64,000 nucleotides of DNA from Paenibacillus sp. FSL R7-0337. GTDB lineage: Bacteria > Bacillota > Bacilli > Paenibacillales > Paenibacillaceae. The notes beneath the pieces were generated by a model. That model did no database searches, was not told the DNA's origin, and saw nothing but the letters and a program-made list of their open reading frames with translations. This document shows, in pieces, positions 55,120-63,330 of the stretch. Numbering within the stretch: position 1 is the stretch's first letter; the number at the start of each line of letters is the position of its first letter. Position numbers and translations under genes: made by a program. The stretch spans positions 1,922,001-1,986,000 of the forward strand of contig NZ_CP150218.1 of NCBI RefSeq assembly GCF_037969875.1. The letters run 5' to 3'.

Positions 55120-55156
55120 CCTCCATTCCTTATATTGCATGTCTGATCCGCACGGG

Positions 55157-57142
55157 TCAACCCTTAAGATGAACGGTTAGAATACGGGTCAGCTTCGCCG
55201 TGGACGGTCCGCTCTGCTCCTCGATCCGCTCCACCATCTCCTGCCCGGCAGGGATGATAATAGGTGTAATTAATGGATACCCGGCGGCACGGATGGCCTC
55301 CATATCGAATTCCAGCAGAAGCTCGCCAGCACGCACCTTATCGCCGATCTGCTTAGTTGTCGTGAACCCTTCGCCTTTGAGCGACACAGTGTTAATTCCG
55401 ACATGGATCAGCACCTGGACTCCGCTGGCATGCTCCAGAATCAGCGCGTGCTTGCTCTTAATCACGTGAGCTACCGTAGCATCGAAGGGAGCATATACCT
55501 TGCCTTCGGAAGGTTCAATGGCAATCCCATCCCCCATCTGCCGCTCAGCAAAAGCGGGATCAGGGACCTGCGCAAGCGGTACCGCCGTTCCGTTAAGCGG
55601 TGACGCCAGTTCCAGGATATTCACCGGTTCCTGCTCCTGCGAGCCTTGAACGGAGCTGCGGCTGCTTAGCTCAGGGGCTGTAACGGAAGAATCGGCTGCT
55701 GTTATGCCTGCTGTTGCTTCCGATTTGTTTAGTGCACGCTGCGCAATCGCCCGGCCATACAGTACAGTGGAGGCAAAAGGCACAATCAGGACGATCGCCA
55801 TCCCGATGAAGAACACACCCCACTGGTTAGGGAAGATCGACAGGAAGCCGGGAATTCCCCCTACCCCAATGGATGTAGCCCGGATCTGATTCATAGTGAG
55901 CAGCACACCGCCTATCGCGGAGCCGATCATCCCGAAGATGAACGGATAGCGGTAGCGGATATTCACCCCGAAGATGGCCGGCTCGGTAACTCCGAGGAAG
56001 GCCGAGACGGAGGAGGTCGCAGCCAGACCCTTGGTCTTCTGCTCTCTGACCACGAACATCATCGCCAGTGCTGCCGCACCCTGGGCAATATTGGAGAGTG
56101 CCAGCATTGGCCAGAGGAAGGTGCTTTTCTCGCTGCCGATCAGTTGAACGTCAACGGCCAGGAAGGTGTGATGCATGCCTGTAATGACCAGGAGCGAGTA
56201 GAATCCGCCGTAGATTAATCCGCCGAGTATGGCAAAATGATCGAAGATATACACCAGGCCGGAGGTGATGCCATTGGCAATGCCAAACGTAACCGGTCCG
56301 ATAATTGTGAAGGCCAGGAAGCCTGTAATCAGCAGCGTCACCGGTGCCACCACCAGCAGCTTGACGGAATCATGGACGCGCTTGTCCAGGAACTTCTCAA
56401 TTCTGGCAAGGATATAGGCCGATACCAGGACCGGCAGCACCTGTCCCTGATAACCGATCCGCTCCAGATGCCAGCCGAACAGATTCCAGGTTGGAACTGT
56501 ACCTTCCGTAGAAGCGTTAGCATAGCTGTAAGCACTTAATAAGTCTGGATGCACCAGAATCAGACCCAGCACAATTCCGAGCAGCGGGCTGCCCCCGAAG
56601 CGGGTCACGGCTGCCCAGCCGATCAGTGCGGGCAAGAATGTAAATGCCGTACTGGCAATCGTATTAATGATAGCAGCAATGTCCTTCCACTGCGGATAGA
56701 CATCCACCAGCGAATCGCTGAAGAAGATCCCCGGGCCGGTCAGCAGGTTATTGATCCCCAGAAGCAGACCCGCAGTAACGATGGCCGGAAGAATGGGAAT
56801 GAAGATATCCGCCAGTGTCTTGATGATCCGCTGAAGCGGATTCAGGTTCCGGGCTGCGGCTGATTTCACCTGATCCTTGGAGGAACGGGCACCGCCGGTC
56901 AGCTGAATCATCTCATCATAGACTTTATCTACCGTTCCCGGTCCGATGACAATCTGGAACTGCCCCTGGGAAGAGAATTGACCCTTCACCAGGTCATTGC
57001 GGTCCAGCGCCGCCGCGTCCACCTTACTCTCGTCATAGAGCGAGAATCTCAGGCGCGTTACACAATGCGTAGCCACCTCAATATTCTCCTTGCCTCCCAC
57101 CGCCCGGACGATGTCTTCAACATTTTTGCGGTCTATAGCCAT
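55157..57142 (-). CDS. treP: Trehalose-type PTS permease, EIIBCA fusion
   Basis: 661 residues. The EIIB domain (1-85) has phospho-Cys C27 in VATHCVTRLRF. EIIC (about 105-480) has about ten TM segments and the glucose-superfamily ITGMHHTFLAVDVQL and SVSAFLGVTEPAIFGVNIRY motifs. A fused EIIA domain (about 515-661) has LIHVGINTV with phospho-His H580. Many Bacillus trehalose permeases lack EIIA and borrow it, so this copy is self-contained. It phosphorylates trehalose to trehalose-6-phosphate on import. It lies between treA and treR. Confidence 0.93.
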   Translation of the reverse strand: MAIDRKNVEDIVRAVGGKENIEVATHCVTRLRFSLYDESKVDAAALDRNDLVKGQFSSQGQFQIVIGPGTVDKVYDEMIQLTGGARSSKDQVKSAAARNLNPLQRIIKTLADIFIPILPAIVTAGLLLGINNLLTGPGIFFSDSLVDVYPQWKDIAAIINTIASTAFTFLPALIGWAAVTRFGGSPLLGIVLGLILVHPDLLSAYSYANASTEGTVPTWNLFGWHLERIGYQGQVLPVLVSAYILARIEKFLDKRVHDSVKLLVVAPVTLLITGFLAFTIIGPVTFGIANGITSGLVYIFDHFAILGGLIYGGFYSLLVITGMHHTFLAVDVQLIGSEKSTFLWPMLALSNIAQGAAALAMMFVVREQKTKGLAATSSVSAFLGVTEPAIFGVNIRYRYPFIFGMIGSAIGGVLLTMNQIRATSIGVGGIPGFLSIFPNQWGVFFIGMAIVLIVPFASTVLYGRAIAQRALNKSEATAGITAADSSVTAPELSSRSSVQGSQEQEPVNILELASPLNGTAVPLAQVPDPAFAERQMGDGIAIEPSEGKVYAPFDATVAHVIKSKHALILEHASGVQVLIHVGINTVSLKGEGFTTTKQIGDKVRAGELLLEFDMEAIRAAGYPLITPIIIPAGQEMVERIEEQSGPSTAKLTRILTVHLKG

Positions 57143-57221
57143 ATTGTCACTCCTCGCATAGTTGATGAATGCCTAGTAGCCTTTCCGATTTCAACGTACA
57201 CTCCCGCAATTCCGGTCTCTT

Positions 57222-58940
57222 CTAGTCCCGGCTAATTAGCCACAGATATGAAGCATACGGACGGAGCTGAAGCTCCTCCGTAAGTGCAGGATGCTCTCCG
57301 GTATTGCCAAGCAGGAGCTTACCCTTCCCCTTAGCGCTTAAGTTCGCCCAGTGATCATCCGGAAGCCGGAACATCATCTCTTTGCTGCTGAAGTTCGAGA
57401 CCACGACAAGCGCCTCATTATCCCCCGTCCGTGCATAAGCGAACACCTCGGGATGTCCTTCGTCCAGCCTGCGGTATAATCCGTCCACGAAAATAGCGTG
57501 CGATTTGCGCAGAGCGATCAGCTTGCGGTAGTGATGGAAGATCGAATCCGGCTGTTCCAGCGCCTGACGCACATTGATGTCCGGGTACCGCTCATCCACT
57601 TTTAGCCAAGGCGTTCCGGTGGTGAAGCCTGAATTCGCGCTGTCATCCCACTGCATCGGCGTCCGGGAGTTGTCCCTTGAACGTTCCTGCAGGATCGCGA
57701 GCGCCTCCCCCGAGCTTGCTCCCTGCTCACACAGAATCCGGTACATATTGAGCGACTCGATATCGCGGAATTCTTCAATCCCCCGCCATTTGGGATTCGG
57801 CATCCCGATCTCTTCTCCCTGATAGACATAGGGTGTGCCCTGTAATCCGTGCAGTGTAGTCGCCAGCAGCTTGGCGCTCTCCTCGCGGTACGCCGTGTCG
57901 TCTGTGAACCGGGAGAGCGCGCGAGGCTGATCGTGATTATTGAAAAATAAAGCGTTCCAGCCCCCGCCCTCCTGCATCCCGGTCTGCCACTCGCTGAACA
58001 GCCGCTTAAGCGCTTCGAAATCGTAAGGCATGAGCTCCCACTTCCGGCCGTTCGGATAATCCACCTTCAGATGATGGAAGTTGAAGGTCATTGAGAATTC
58101 CCGCCGCTCGGGACTAGAATAACGGATGCACTGCTCAAGTGTGGTAGAGGACATCTCACCGACCGTGATCAGCTCATGCGGGCCAAACACCTCATCGTAC
58201 ATCGCCCGGATGTATTCGTGGACCCGTGGACCGTCTGTGTAGTACTTCCGCCCGTCGCCCGGCGGCACACTCCCGTCATCATCCGGGAAGCGCTGGTCCT
58301 TGGAGATCAGATTGATGACATCCATCCGAAATCCATCCACACCCTTACGGGCCCAGAACAGCATCATCTGGTTCACCGCGCCGCGGACCTGTTCATTCTC
58401 CCAATTCAGATCCGCCTGTGTCTTGTCAAACAGAGTAAGATAATATTGGCCTGACGCCTCATCGAACTGCCAGGCCGGACCTCCGAACTTCGACTGCCAA
58501 TTGTTCGGTACTCCCCCGCCTGGCGCCGGGTCCTTCCAGATATAATAATCACGGTACGGATTGTCCCGGCTGGAGATCGCCTGCTTGAACCACTCATGCT
58601 CTGTCGAGGTATGGTTGACTACGATATCTGTCATCAGCTTCATTCCGCGCCCGTGCAGCTCCGCTACCAGCTCGTCGAAATCCTCCATCGTACCGAATTC
58701 CGGGTTGATCCGCTCATAATCCGCCACGTCGTAACCGTTATCATGTCCGGGCGAGACATAGACCGGCTGGAGCCAGACAATATCAATCCCCAGCTCCTGC
58801 AAATAATCCAGCTTCTCCGTCAGACCTCTGATATCGCCGGTTCCATTCCCCGTCGTATCCTTGAAGCTCTTCGGATATACCTGATACACGGTGGACCGCC
58901 GCCACCATTCCGCTGGCCGGGCCTTACTCTCTTGATTCAA
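57222..58940 (-). CDS. treA: Trehalose-6-phosphate hydrolase, GH13 (alpha,alpha-phosphotrehalase)
   Basis: About 572 residues. WWRRSTVYQVYPKSFKDTTGNGTGDIRGLTEKLDYL is the GH13_29-type opening. The nucleophile is D207 in GFRMDVINL and the acid/base E262 in TVGEMSS; HDQPRALSRF contains the substrate-binding His-Asp. It cleaves trehalose-6-phosphate to glucose and glucose-6-phosphate in the cytosol. The TTG start at 58940 has GGAGGTG 8 bases upstream; the frame reaches back to 59003, but that would run through the promoter. It is the first gene of treA-treP-treR. Confidence 0.94.
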   Translation of the reverse strand: MNQESKARPAEWWRRSTVYQVYPKSFKDTTGNGTGDIRGLTEKLDYLQELGIDIVWLQPVYVSPGHDNGYDVADYERINPEFGTMEDFDELVAELHGRGMKLMTDIVVNHTSTEHEWFKQAISSRDNPYRDYYIWKDPAPGGGVPNNWQSKFGGPAWQFDEASGQYYLTLFDKTQADLNWENEQVRGAVNQMMLFWARKGVDGFRMDVINLISKDQRFPDDDGSVPPGDGRKYYTDGPRVHEYIRAMYDEVFGPHELITVGEMSSTTLEQCIRYSSPERREFSMTFNFHHLKVDYPNGRKWELMPYDFEALKRLFSEWQTGMQEGGGWNALFFNNHDQPRALSRFTDDTAYREESAKLLATTLHGLQGTPYVYQGEEIGMPNPKWRGIEEFRDIESLNMYRILCEQGASSGEALAILQERSRDNSRTPMQWDDSANSGFTTGTPWLKVDERYPDINVRQALEQPDSIFHHYRKLIALRKSHAIFVDGLYRRLDEGHPEVFAYARTGDNEALVVVSNFSSKEMMFRLPDDHWANLSAKGKGKLLLGNTGEHPALTEELQLRPYASYLWLISRD

Positions 58941-58974
58941 TTGAAGCACCTCCATGAAGAACTTGTTGACATAC

Positions 58975-59003
58975 ATTACACTTGTATATACAAGTTCAAA
59001 CAA
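58975..59003 (-). promoter_or_regulatory. tre operon promoter
   Basis: Minus-strand TTGTTT (59003-58998), a 17-bp spacer and TGTAAT (58980-58975). The TreR palindrome fills the spacer, so repressor binding would exclude RNA polymerase. Confidence 0.65.
58980..58995. promoter_or_regulatory. TreR operator palindrome
   Basis: ACTTGTATATACAAGT is a perfect 16-bp palindrome. Its core, TTGTATATACAA, corresponds to the known Bacillus subtilis tre operator motif. Confidence 0.85.
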
Positions 59004-59016
59004 AGTGGAACCTCAC

Positions 59017-59058
59017 AAAAAAACAGCGCCCCTCCCCGCAACCGGGGACAGAACGCTG
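59017..59058 (-). terminator. Terminator of the ThuA-like/Gfo-Idh operon
   Basis: Minus-strand CAGCG...CCCC...GGGG...CGCTG (59058-59024) followed by seven T residues. Confidence 0.8.
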
Positions 59059-59076
59059 CCTGTTGAAATGTTTCCG

Positions 59077-60177
59077 CTACTCCAAGTATCCCTTAATCAG
59101 TCCCGGAGCCAGCGGCTTCGGCTGCTCGCAGGTGGTGGTCAGCTCGGCATAACGCTTCGAATCGGAGCTGGTGTGGAAGGCGTGCATGATCTCCAGTACA
59201 TGATTGGCCAGCTCGCCGTTAGCGCGCGGGGTCTCTCCGGTCTGGGTGCAGCGGGCCATGTCTGCCACGCCAATTCCCCGGCTGTTGCCCTCATAGCTGT
59301 GCACCACTGGAATCTCCTTGAATTCTGCGCTGTGCGCAGGACGCAGGAGGATCGGGCCGCCGAAGGTGTTCGGATCGGGCACAATCAGGGTGCCCAGCGA
59401 GCCGTAGATCTCAATGCGCGGCAGTGTGCTGTGCCAGACATCGAAGCTGGTAATCATCGTTGCAACAGCACCGCTGGCGAACTGGATCGTTCCGGCCACA
59501 TGTGTAGGCACCTCGACCTCCACCACTTTGCCGAACTTCTTCTCACTGGTGATGGTCCGGGTAGGGAACGAGGTCTTGGTCATGCCGCATACCGTAGCCG
59601 CCGGGCCCAGCAAGGATACCAGAGCCGTCAGATAATACGGTCCCATATCGAACATCGGGCCGCCGCCGGCCTGGTAATAGAACTCAGGGTCCGGGTGCCA
59701 GCTCTCATGCCCGTGGCAGAGCATGAAGGCTGTCGCCGCTACCGGCTCTCCGATATACCCGTCCGCGATCAGCTTCGCGCAGGTCTGCAGGCCCGCTCCG
59801 AGGAAGGTGTCCGGCGCACAGCCGATGAACAATCCTTTTTCCTTAGCCAGCTCCACCAGCTCAGTCCCATGCTCAAGCGACAGCGACAGCGGCTTCTCTA
59901 CATATACATGCTTGCCTGACAGCAGCGCCTGCTTACACACCTCGAAGTGGTAATTCGGCGTCGTCAGATTCACGACAATCTCAATCTCCTCCGAAGCCAG
60001 CAGCTCCGCTGTCGTCCATACATTCGGAACCCCGTACTGCTCTGCAGCCTGCTGCGCCCGCTCCAGATTCAGATCCGAGCAAGCGTAGACCTCAGTATTC
60101 TTGAAGGTTCCCGTCAAATTCTCAAAATAAATGCCGCTGATATTCCCGCAGCCGACAATCCCGATTTTTACTTTACG
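59077..60177 (-). CDS. Gfo/Idh/MocA-family oxidoreductase
   Basis: About 366 residues. The N-terminal Rossmann fold reads KVKIGIVGCGNISGIYFENL with the dinucleotide-binding GxGxxx. EKPLSLSLEHG carries the conserved EKP Lys of the family, and the C-terminal alpha/beta domain includes GGGPMFDMGPYYLTALVSLLG (GxxxDxGxH-like, with Tyr in place of His). Members are NAD(P)-dependent sugar or cyclitol dehydrogenases. The GTG at 60177 gives the usual M-x-KVKIG start and has AGGTGG upstream; a GTG at 60192 is also in frame. It follows the ThuA-like gene by about 12-27 bases. Confidence 0.92.
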   Translation of the reverse strand, partial: RKVKIGIVGCGNISGIYFENLTGTFKNTEVYACSDLNLERAQQAAEQYGVPNVWTTAELLASEEIEIVVNLTTPNYHFEVCKQALLSGKHVYVEKPLSLSLEHGTELVELAKEKGLFIGCAPDTFLGAGLQTCAKLIADGYIGEPVAATAFMLCHGHESWHPDPEFYYQAGGGPMFDMGPYYLTALVSLLGPAATVCGMTKTSFPTRTITSEKKFGKVVEVEVPTHVAGTIQFASGAVATMITSFDVWHSTLPRIEIYGSLGTLIVPDPNTFGGPILLRPAHSAEFKEIPVVHSYEGNSRGIGVADMARCTQTGETPRANGELANHVLEIMHAFHTSSDSKRYAELTTTCEQPKPLAPGLIKGYLE

Positions 60178-60204
60178 CACGCTGTTTCCCACCTTGTCCT
60201 TCGT

Positions 60205-60864
60205 TTATTTGGCTGCCCACAAGAAGCCCCGGCGCATCAGTTCCTTGGCCTCCGGGATATCGAACACATCCGCATGATGTCCAAGCGCATTATAGAATAC
60301 CTTGCCTTGGCCCCATTTCTTCGTATAGACCACCGGCATCGTGATGACGCCATTAGCCGAATGCTCCCCTTCACTCATGACAAAAGTGGTGGTAGCCAGT
60401 ACATTCACCGCGGGATCGACATGCAGATAATACTGCTCTGACTTCACCATGAAGTCCTGCATGCCTTCCACAATCGGGCTGGAGCCGGATTTCACGATGT
60501 TCACTTCATAATCCACCCCGTCATTGAAGGGATGCGCCACCCATTGCGATCCGGTCAAAAATTGCCATTCCGTATTGTTACGGAAGGAGTCGCACATCCC
60601 GCCGTGACAGCCCGCGATCCCTACGCCGGAAGCCACAGCCGCCAGAACCGCCGAGCACTGCTCACCCTTGATTTCACCCATGGTCCAGACCGGTACAATC
60701 AGGTTCAGCGCCTTCAGCGCCTCCGCGTCATTAAAGCTGTCCAGCGTATCCGAGACTTCAACCTTGAAGCCTTCATTCGTAAGGATATCTGCAAAAATCG
60801 CCGCTACCTCATTCGGTTCATGCCCGTCCCATCCACCTTTTACAATCAATGCCTTCTTTGCCAT
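60205..60864 (-). CDS. ThuA-like glutamine-amidotransferase-fold protein
   Basis: 219 residues. ALIVKGGWDGHEPNEVAAIFADIL and GIAGCHGGMCDSFRNN (the motif in place of the GATase nucleophile elbow), with HPFNDGVDYEVNI, are typical of the ThuA family. The GATase catalytic triad is not complete, so it is not a normal amidotransferase. ThuA proteins were first linked to trehalose utilisation in rhizobia together with ThuB, a Gfo/Idh oxidoreductase, the same pairing as here and next to a tre operon. AAAGGAG lies 8 bases before the ATG. Confidence 0.9.
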   Translation of the reverse strand: MAKKALIVKGGWDGHEPNEVAAIFADILTNEGFKVEVSDTLDSFNDAEALKALNLIVPVWTMGEIKGEQCSAVLAAVASGVGIAGCHGGMCDSFRNNTEWQFLTGSQWVAHPFNDGVDYEVNIVKSGSSPIVEGMQDFMVKSEQYYLHVDPAVNVLATTTFVMSEGEHSANGVITMPVVYTKKWGQGKVFYNALGHHADVFDIPEAKELMRRGFLWAAK

Positions 60865-60962
60865 ATCAAGCTCTCCTTTTTGTCCTATTTATCCAAGTTC
60901 GGGTTATAGATCGATTAATATCAGGTCTTCCTGAAGAAATTGTAATCCATTGCTGGCGTTTC

Positions 60963-61000
60963 TGCTCGTCATTTTGCTTGTGAGAATGGTCAATTTTTGC
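60963..61000. promoter_or_regulatory. AraC-type direct-repeat operator (copy B), between ThuA-like and AraC genes
   Basis: TGCTCGTCATTTTGCTTG starts at 60963 and TGGTCAATTTTTGC follows. Half-sites T(C/G)GTCA begin at 60966 and 60987, again 21 bp apart, and the flanking TTTTGC is kept. It is about 100 bases upstream of each divergent gene. Confidence 0.65.
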
Positions 61001-61088
61001 TAAATTTAAGACTGCAGGATGCGATAAGCATCTAATCACTGAAACCGCTTCCTGACGAACTGCCGGGAGGACGAGAACAGGAGTAACC

Positions 61089-61916
61089 ATGAGAGCGTTT
61101 CATGAGAACCGGACGTACGGCTACGCGTTTCCCTTCACGGCCTTTGTGAGCCGGAATATTAATTTTCTGGCCCACTGGCACAATGATCTGGAGATTGTCT
61201 ATTGTCTGGAGGGGTCGATAAGGATGGGGATCAACTCCGAGACACGGGTGTTGACCGCCGGGGATCTGGCCGTATGCAGCAGCGGAGATATCCATTATTA
61301 TGACAGCAGGAACAGCGAGTCCAAGCTGCTGATGATTATTTTCAATCCTTCACTGATCGGATATCCGGCAGGCTGGCCCCTGAATAAGCGGCTGATGTCT
61401 CCTTTTCTGGACCAGAGCCAGTCTGCTTCAGAACAGATTAACCCCCGCCTGCCTGCAATTATGCAGGAGCTGCTGGAGGAGCATCTGGAGAAGCCCCCGC
61501 ATCATGAACAGCTGGTGACCGGCCTGCTGCACGAGCTGTGTGCGCTGATTCTGCGGCAGATGCCGCTGGATGTCGTGAATCCGCATAAGGATAAGCGGCG
61601 CATTACGAATATGAAGATTATGCAGGAGGTGCTGGAGTACCTGGATGTCCATTACATGCACCCTATCACCCTGGCCGATGCCGCCCGGCATGCCAATATG
61701 AGTCTGTTCTACTTCTCCCGCTTCTTCAAAAGCATCTCAGGTATGAGCTACATCGCCTACCTGAACAGCATCCGTATCAACCAGGCTGAACGACTGCTGC
61801 TGGGCACCGATAAAAGCATTCTGGATATCGCCCTGGAATGCGGCTTCACCAATATCCGCACCTTCAACCGGGTGTTCAAGCAGGTCAAGCTGCGGACACC
61901 GAGTGAGCTGCGTTAG
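61089..61916 (+). CDS. AraC-family transcriptional regulator
   Basis: 275 residues. A cupin-like N-terminus (ENRTYGYAFPF ... HWHNDLEIVYCLEGSIRMGI) binds the effector. The C-terminal AraC double helix-turn-helix (about 175-275) reads ITLADAARHANMSLFYFSRFFKSISGMSYIAYLNSIRINQAERLL and ILDIALECGFTNIRTFNRVFKQVKLRTPSEL. It is divergent from the ThuA-like/Gfo-Idh operon, which it probably controls, along with the GH43 operon through the shared operator. AGGAG precedes the ATG by 6 bases. Confidence 0.93.
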   Translation: MRAFHENRTYGYAFPFTAFVSRNINFLAHWHNDLEIVYCLEGSIRMGINSETRVLTAGDLAVCSSGDIHYYDSRNSESKLLMIIFNPSLIGYPAGWPLNKRLMSPFLDQSQSASEQINPRLPAIMQELLEEHLEKPPHHEQLVTGLLHELCALILRQMPLDVVNPHKDKRRITNMKIMQEVLEYLDVHYMHPITLADAARHANMSLFYFSRFFKSISGMSYIAYLNSIRINQAERLLLGTDKSILDIALECGFTNIRTFNRVFKQVKLRTPSELR

Positions 61917-62260
61917 CACTGTGCTGCCTCTTGTACAGAGGATTGGCGAAATATTGGATACGCCTAGGTTGTTACCGTCTCAGCGCGGATTTTCCAGGAA
62001 TATGATAGAAGAACCCCACTTCAAGGAGGCCTGGAATCAGCGGCCCTCCTGGTACAGTGGCATAGGGGCTTCAGGTTATATTATTGGTAATACTCGGTAA
62101 GAAGCCTTACTCCATGCGGAGTAGGCTTTTTTGTTATGAAACAATGCAGCAATCTGCTCCACCAATTATATCTTGCCCTTTCACCGGAAACTGACTACAA
62201 TACACTTATTATAACTCTTTTAATAACATCGGTAGAATCATCCGGGAGGGGAAATCCGCT
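61917..62260. other. Intergenic region before the ROK regulator
   Basis: About 340 bases with a terminator at 62102-62132. Short frames here lack convincing start signals; no other feature is seen. Confidence 0.5.
62102..62132 (+). terminator. Rho-independent terminator downstream of the AraC gene
   Basis: AAGCCTTACTCC pairs with GGAGTAGGCTT around loop ATGC (one bulged T), then six T residues. Confidence 0.85.
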
Positions 62261-63292
62261 ATGACACAGCCGTCTCATAATACACAACTGGTCAAGAAAA
62301 TAAACGTAGAGCTGGTGAAAAATGCGCTGCGCACCTCCGGTACCGGCACCAAAGCCTCTGTCGCTGGGCAGACGCGGCTGAGCGTGGCTACCTGCGGCAC
62401 CATTCTGAATGAACTGGTTCAGACCGGTGAAATTCTGGAGCTGGGCTGGGAAGAATCCAGTGGCGGCAGACCGGCGAGAAAATATCAGTACAACGCAGAT
62501 TACTCTTCTATTATCTGTATGATTGTGCGTTCGGAGGGCGGCCGTCAATCCATTACCTGTGCGCTTGCCAATCTGAACGGTGAAATCAAAGAGGAAGCTG
62601 TCAAGGAATGTGAAGAGATCACTCCAGATACCCTTAGAGACTGGCTGGATGAGATGATTGCGGACCATCCGAATGTGCAGGCGATCGGCATAGGCATTCC
62701 TGGGGTAGTGCAGCATGACCGCATAGGCATCTGCGATGTCCCTGCGCTTGCAGAGCAGCCGCTCGGACTTTTCCTGAAGGAACGATATGAAGAGGTTGAG
62801 ATCATTATTGAGAATGATATGAATCTGACGGTGTATGGCTTGTACCAGAAGCTGCTGCTGGATGAAGAGAGTCATTTTGCCGTGCTGACCTTCCCCAAGA
62901 ATCATTATCCGGGGGCCGGCTTCATGCTGAACGGACGTTTGCTGAACGGCAACAGCTTTTTTAGCGGTGAGGTGTCTTATCTGCCTTACGGCATACCCAG
63001 AGAAGAACAGCTCCGGCTGCTCCAAGGAACGGGTGATCCCCGCAAGCTGGCTGTACACGCACTGGTATCGATCATCAGCATCATCAACCCGGCCACCATC
63101 GTTATCACGGGCGATAATATCTCGCCGGAGATGCTGGAGGATCTGCGCAGCGGATGCCTGGACATTATTCCGCCTGAGCATATGCCTGAGCTTATGATTC
63201 AGCGGGACACCCGGCAGGAATACATGAGCGGACTAATTACCACAACCACGGAAAGCCTGAATTACCGCTTCCGCCTGGTTGAACGTAAGTAA
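62261..63292 (+). CDS. ROK-family protein, probably a transcriptional regulator
   Basis: 343 residues. An N-terminal winged-helix region (about 10-75, VKKINVELVKNALRTSGTGTKASVAGQTRLSVATCGTILNELVQTGEILELG) precedes an actin-like sugar-kinase fold with AIGIGIPGVV, ENDMNLTVYGL and PGAGFMLNGRLLNGNSFFSGEVSYLPYG. The usual ROK zinc-binding CxCGxxGCxE cluster is absent, so it is probably not an active kinase. GGGAGGGG precedes the ATG. The MFS transporter starts 38 bases downstream, so it likely regulates uptake of a sugar. Confidence 0.9.
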   Translation: MTQPSHNTQLVKKINVELVKNALRTSGTGTKASVAGQTRLSVATCGTILNELVQTGEILELGWEESSGGRPARKYQYNADYSSIICMIVRSEGGRQSITCALANLNGEIKEEAVKECEEITPDTLRDWLDEMIADHPNVQAIGIGIPGVVQHDRIGICDVPALAEQPLGLFLKERYEEVEIIIENDMNLTVYGLYQKLLLDEESHFAVLTFPKNHYPGAGFMLNGRLLNGNSFFSGEVSYLPYGIPREEQLRLLQGTGDPRKLAVHALVSIISIINPATIVITGDNISPEMLEDLRSGCLDIIPPEHMPELMIQRDTRQEYMSGLITTTTESLNYRFRLVERK

Positions 63293-63330
63293 GGCACAAC
63301 TATTTTGAATCATCCAGGAGGCTATTTACT

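Noticed and set aside
61903..62100. 65-codon frame after the AraC gene
   Set aside because: Overlaps the AraC stop, lacks a ribosome-binding site and has no family features.
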